This document shows positions 60,371 to 64,000 of a stretch of DNA of 64,000 nt, in pieces. Origin of the DNA: Epiperipatus broadwayi (Eukaryota > Onychophora > Udeonychophora > Euonychophora > Peripatidae); NCBI GenBank assembly GCA_028023455.1, contig JAQFVV010006200.1:8604521-8668520 (forward strand). Direction: 5' to 3'. The notes below the pieces were generated by a model. The model was not told where the DNA came from and did no database searches. It saw only the letters and a program-made list of their open reading frames with translations. Every line of letters starts with the position of its first letter. Position 1 is the first letter of the stretch. The position numbers and the translations under genes were made by a program.

Positions 60371-61910
60371 ATCTATGTAGATTTTTACAAATAGAAACTG
60401 CAAAATATGTATATATCTATTGAATTTTTGACTATAGTGATAAAAGTGAAGTCATAATAAAGCGATTAATGAGCCTATCTCTGGTTAAAATCTCTATAGA
60501 TCACTTTATAATATTTTGTAGTAATTAAAGTATCTAAAAAATCAATATCTATCATTACAGTTGGTGGACTCACATTTGGGAAATATATAAATGAAATATC
60601 TCGTGCATTTCCCTTCATTGTAACATAAATATATATATATAAAGAGAAAAATGCACTGGTATATAGTTGACAACATATTTAATTTATAACACATTTATGA
60701 TGTTTGTTAGCTTTCTTAATTTAAGCTCACATAAATGCGAATAATTTTTTTATTTTAATTTATTGCCTATTTGGTAAGGAACCCATTACATTATTTCTAA
60801 CCCATCATTGTTTACTCGTATTGTACAATTTACATATTATTTAAACAATAAATTATTTTCTTATTTAATCTTCTAATGTGTGCGTATTCATTTACACATA
60901 AGGCAGTAATTTAAATTGTATTACTATTAATTTACAATGTTTGATTTAAAGCAGTTGTTAGGAAACAATAGTCTTTAATTTTTATACCTGACAAAATGAC
61001 AGGTTACGGGCAATTTTGATAACTAAAGGAAATAATTTTTAATTGAATAGACTAGAAATTAAAATATTTTAACTATGTCATTTACTATTAATAAAAAAAT
61101 CAATTAATTAAACTTGTTATTGTTGTAAACATTTAAAAGTAACAGCTATATATGTATAGTTGCTAGTAGTTTATATTTATCTAAAATACAATTGTAAAGG
61201 CTACTAAATATTTTATGTGCTTCTTATTCAATATTTGTAGTTACTATTCATTAGGTTTATATCCAAAATTTATTATTATAAAATTATTATATTCAAGGTT
61301 ATTGTATGCAGTTTTTTTATTTTTATGACTAGGATTCAAAGCATTTGATGAGATGGATAAATAATTATATATTTAAGTTATAGTCAATGATATAGTTAGC
61401 CGATTAGATGGATCAGATTCAAATTTTTATTGTGTTTGAAATTTTGAAATATTAATTTAAATGTTATAAAATAAGATCGTTGGATACTTGCGCTTTTAAA
61501 TTAAGCGATGTCTTCTGTCGATAATGAACATATGGCTATGGCCAGAAAACAATCAGAAAAATCTGATGATAATAATAATAATAGGCTTATTTACTTGAAA
61601 ATCACATGTTGCTCATGTGATGAGATGAACCCATTTGCATTATAAAAATTATCTCAAAGACCCTCTAAAGAAGGGTGACAGTAATTATTTTTATTGGGAA
61701 CCTTGCTGAGAATAGAATACAATAAGGAACGACAATTAGACAAGATATTGAAGTCTTTCAGAAAAGACAGCTTGCTAAAGAAATTAAAACACAGTATCAC
61801 AAAATATCAAAAAAACAAAACAAAAAACAGAATAAGCATGTTCTTTGTGTAAACATATTTATATGTGATTCACAGATTGATTTGTATAATCAGCACAAAA
61901 GTCATCTCTA
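60371..61910. other. A+T-rich stretch, no gene seen
   Basis: A 45-codon frame at 61508-61645 (start MSSVDNEHMAMARKQSEKSD, with a CCSCDE motif) has a less biased composition but no recognised family and no sign of splice-linked neighbours. I do not call it a gene. Confidence 0.4.
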
Positions 61911-61913
61911 ATT

Positions 61914-62190
61914 TACTACTACTACTACTACTGCTACTACTAGTACTACTACTACTGTTTTTACCACCACCACCACTACTACTATTGCTACTACTGCTGC
62001 TACTGCCCCATTACTACTAATACTGTGACTGCTGCTACTGCTATTGCTACTGATGCTACTACTACTGCTACTATTACTGCTACTGCCATTCCTGCTATTG
62101 CTGCTACTGCTACTATTACTACTGTTACTATTATTGCTACTACTATTACTTTTCTTTCTGCCACCACTGTTGCCCTCACCACCACCAGCA
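61914..62190. repeat. Imperfect (CTA/CTG)n microsatellite, about 280 bp
   Basis: Runs of CTACTACTACTACTACTG with interruptions such as ACCACCACCACC and GCTGCTACTGC. The overlapping frames at 62000-62191 (minus) and 62025-62234 (plus) are translations of this repeat, giving Ala/Val or Thr/Ala strings, and are not genes. Confidence 0.9.
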
Positions 62191-62234
62191 CACTGCTATT
62201 TGCTTATTTATATATATTTTTAGAATTGCAATGA

Positions 62235-62812
62235 GCATATTAGTTTGGATATGGCTAATGTTACTAATTTATGCTTTACAGCAGACAATTGATTCTGAAA
62301 TTCTTATATTTGAGTCCATTATTCTATATATATTATTGATTTTTATTGCCTTTTGAAACATTTTTTTACTGACTATATTAAATAGCTTTAAAAAAATAAA
62401 AGTCCCTATCATATAGTATATAACCATCATTTTGAAAAAGGAGCTTTGTATTTACCAGCAAACTCAGAAATTTTTAGATAAAATATAAAAAGAATATTGT
62501 GAACATATCAATGGTTTGTAAATTATGAATGACAAAGAAATATTCCAGGGAAAATAGAGTGCATTTCTTTTTTAATAAGAGAATTAAAAGTAAATTTAAA
62601 ATGTTTGGAATGCTAAAATATATTATTAAAAATATATTATTAAAAATAGTTTTAATTAGATTTTATAGACAGAACAATTAACAAGTTATGTAGACAATTT
62701 ATCTCCATGTATTTATATAAGAAATAGAATGAATGTGTAGAAATTGTATTACAGATATATAATTATGAGGGGTGAGAAAAGAGGAGAGATAAATTGTTAA
62801 TACAAAATGAAA
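62235..62812. other. A+T-rich spacer
   Basis: No gene. A short direct repeat, AATATATTATTAAAA, occurs twice at about 62618-62648. Confidence 0.45.
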
Positions 62813-63051
62813 TAGAATCATCATCATCAACCATTATCAATCCACTGCAGGGTAAAAGTCTCTCCAAGTTAAATCTATCTTCTCCAATCTTTATCTTCTC
62901 TTCTCCACATTACCCCTGCACACGTTGTTATTTCATCCATCCATCTCACATGTGGTCCCTTTCTGGATCTTTTACAATCTCTTGGAATCCAGTTTAAGAT
63001 TTCATTTGTCCATCTATTATCATCTCTTCTAGTAATATGTCCAGCCCAACT

Positions 63052-63303
63052 TCACTTCAATCTTTTAATTTTTTCAATGAAGTCAGTAACATTTGTTTGT
63101 TCTCTTATCCATACATTGCATTTTTGATCTCTTCTTGTTACTCCCAACATGTATCTCTCCATATTTCTTTGAGTAGTCTGAAATCTCTGTATTGCTCTTC
63201 TATTAAGTGTCCAAGTCTCAGATCCATAAGTAAGAACTGGTAAAACACATTTATTAAAAACCTTCCTTTTCAAACACATAGGCATATTTCCTTTTAGTAT
63301 CAA
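63052..63303 (-). pseudogene. RTE C-terminal region
   Basis: 83 open codons with VLPVLTYGSETWTLNRRAIQ and ERYMLGVTRRDQ, then REQTNVTDFIEKIKRLK. This is the conserved post-polymerase region of the family. A stop follows the last residues; the W-x-W-A-G-H-I block continues beyond it. Confidence 0.75.
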
Positions 63304-63539
63304 GTTGTTTTTACAAAAGCACTCAAACCAAGTTTAATTCTATGATTAATTTCATCCATTATGTTTCCATCTGTATTAATAATCTGACCAAGGTATTTGT
63401 AACTGTTAACTTCTTCTAACTCATCATAATCAATCTTTATTTTCATATTTTGAGAAAAATTAATAAACATTACTTTAGTCTTTTTAACATTTATCTTTAG
63501 TCCTACTTTCCTACTTTCATCTGATAACTTCTTCAACAT
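63300..63539 (-). pseudogene. RTE reverse transcriptase, thumb region
   Basis: 79 open codons with SRKVGLKINVKKTKVM and NSYKYLGQIINTDG, the G-L-x-I-N-x-x-K-T-K and Y-K-Y-L-G blocks downstream of F-A-D-D. A shift at its end separates it from the next block. Confidence 0.75.
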
Positions 63540-63708
63540 TTCCTGCAGCTGTAAAGAATTATTTGCAAAGCAACTACATCATCTGCAAAATCTAAATGAC
63601 TTAAATAATCTCCATTTACTTTTATTCCTTTAGCTTCCCATTTTAATCCACAAAATACTTCTTGCAGCACTGCTGTAAAAGGTTTTGGAGATATGGAGTT
63701 ACCCTGTT

Positions 63709-63954
63709 TTACATCCTTCTCAATGTTAACTTTCCCAGTATCATTATGTAATCTAATTGTTGCTGTTTCATTTTTATAATCACTGAAGAAATGTTTATAG
63801 AATCAAATGCCTTTTCATAATCTACAAATCCAAAGCATAATGGCAACTCATATTCATTTGTCCTTTCTATAACTTCTCTCAATACCTGGATATGATCTAC
63901 TGTACTAAAACCTTTTTTAAATCCAGCTTGTTTTCTTGGTTGGTGGAAATCCAA
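63709..63954 (-). pseudogene. RTE reverse transcriptase, central part
   Basis: Open frame of 81 codons with PRKQAGFKKGFSTVDHI (the Q-x-G-F-R-x-G-x-S-T-x-D-H-I motif) and FGFVDYEKAFDSI (first catalytic Asp region). The frame shifts after about residue 63, where the QNATV-like block would continue. The ATG used is an in-frame Met, not the start of the polyprotein. Confidence 0.75.
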
Positions 63955-64000
63955 TGTTCTCTATAGATGAGTTGTAATTATCTTGATAAAAATTTTGTAT

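Larger units (their letters stand above)
62816..64000 (-). mobile_element. RTE-type retrotransposon, best-preserved copy, cut by window edge
   Basis: The minus strand enters at 64000 within the reverse transcriptase and ends at a (TGA)n tail near 62816. Pieces in order: QPRKQAGFKKGFSTVDHIQV and FGFVDYEKAFDSINISSVI (63709-63954), SHLDFADD (63578-63600, catalytic box intact), KVGLKINVKKTKVMFINFS and VNSYKYLGQIINTDGN (63300-63539), NKCVLPVLTYGSETWTLNRR and IREQTNVTDFIEKIKRLK (63052-63303), then the GHITRRDDNRW and RWMDEI tail. A few frame breaks separate these blocks, so this copy is also dead, but it is young enough to serve as reference for the other five fragments. Confidence 0.85.

Noticed and set aside
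61508-61645. 45-codon frame starting MSSVDNEHMAMARKQ with a Cys-rich end
   Set aside because: Too short and unrecognised. It could be a first exon, but no splice-donor context or downstream exon is apparent.
62000-62234. Open frames rich in Ala, Val and Thr on both strands
   Set aside because: They are direct translations of the CTA/CTG microsatellite.

Overview
The window looks like intergenic or intronic DNA from an invertebrate animal nuclear genome. It is very A+T-rich by eye, has no run of spaced host coding exons, no operon-like packing and no long open frames, and is filled with decayed animal transposable elements: RTE-type, Jockey-type and a third kind of non-LTR retrotransposon, Penelope-like GIY-YIG fragments, a mariner, a deleted hAT, and many foldback (palindromic) non-autonomous elements. 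This mix occurs in molluscs (including cephalopods), arthropods such as spiders, and some cnidarians. The sequence alone does not let me choose among them, and I see no host gene that would decide it.

Layout. 1-9970: A+T-rich DNA with an inverted Penelope-like fragment (1175-2000), a foldback element (2046-2484), a palindromic repeat (6652-6819) and a deleted hAT with intact ends and an 8-bp target duplication (7315-7811). 9977-18240: two copies of one foldback family (9977-10240, 12860-13149), an 865-bp near-symmetric palindrome (11861-12725), a decayed mariner with both terminal repeats (13886-14764) and an old RTE piece (16160-16350). 18245-27190: an old duplication of about 1.8 kb whose two copies have been split by different insertions. 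28193-34400: a dense cluster of one palindromic family, including a 1.76-kb array of two left and two right units mirrored about one centre, then a second Penelope-like inverted fragment and an RTE fragment. 34780-37742: a diverged two-copy tandem repeat and a 5'-truncated RTE ending in a (GAT)n tail. 38005-50890: scattered foldback copies, a tRNA-derived SINE head (48718-48790) and another RTE tail. 51569-54825: a decayed non-LTR element on the minus strand with an internal 97-bp tandem duplication, and two more palindromic copies around a short hairpin. 57959-64000: a hairpin element, a badly decayed Jockey-like element (about 58380-60370), a CTA/CTG-type microsatellite (61914-62190), and the best-preserved RTE copy, which runs off the right edge.

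No gene network can be read here: every recognisable protein trace belongs to a mobile element, and nearly all carry stops, frameshifts or lost catalytic residues. The most unusual feature is the abundance of long inverted repeats, above all one family (called FB-A here) found at eight loci, mostly as head-to-head palindromes, whose outer ends carry a sequence like a tRNA-gene B box. I saw no CRISPR array, rRNA gene or intact tRNA gene. Homology calls rest on recognising motifs in translated frames; no database search was run.
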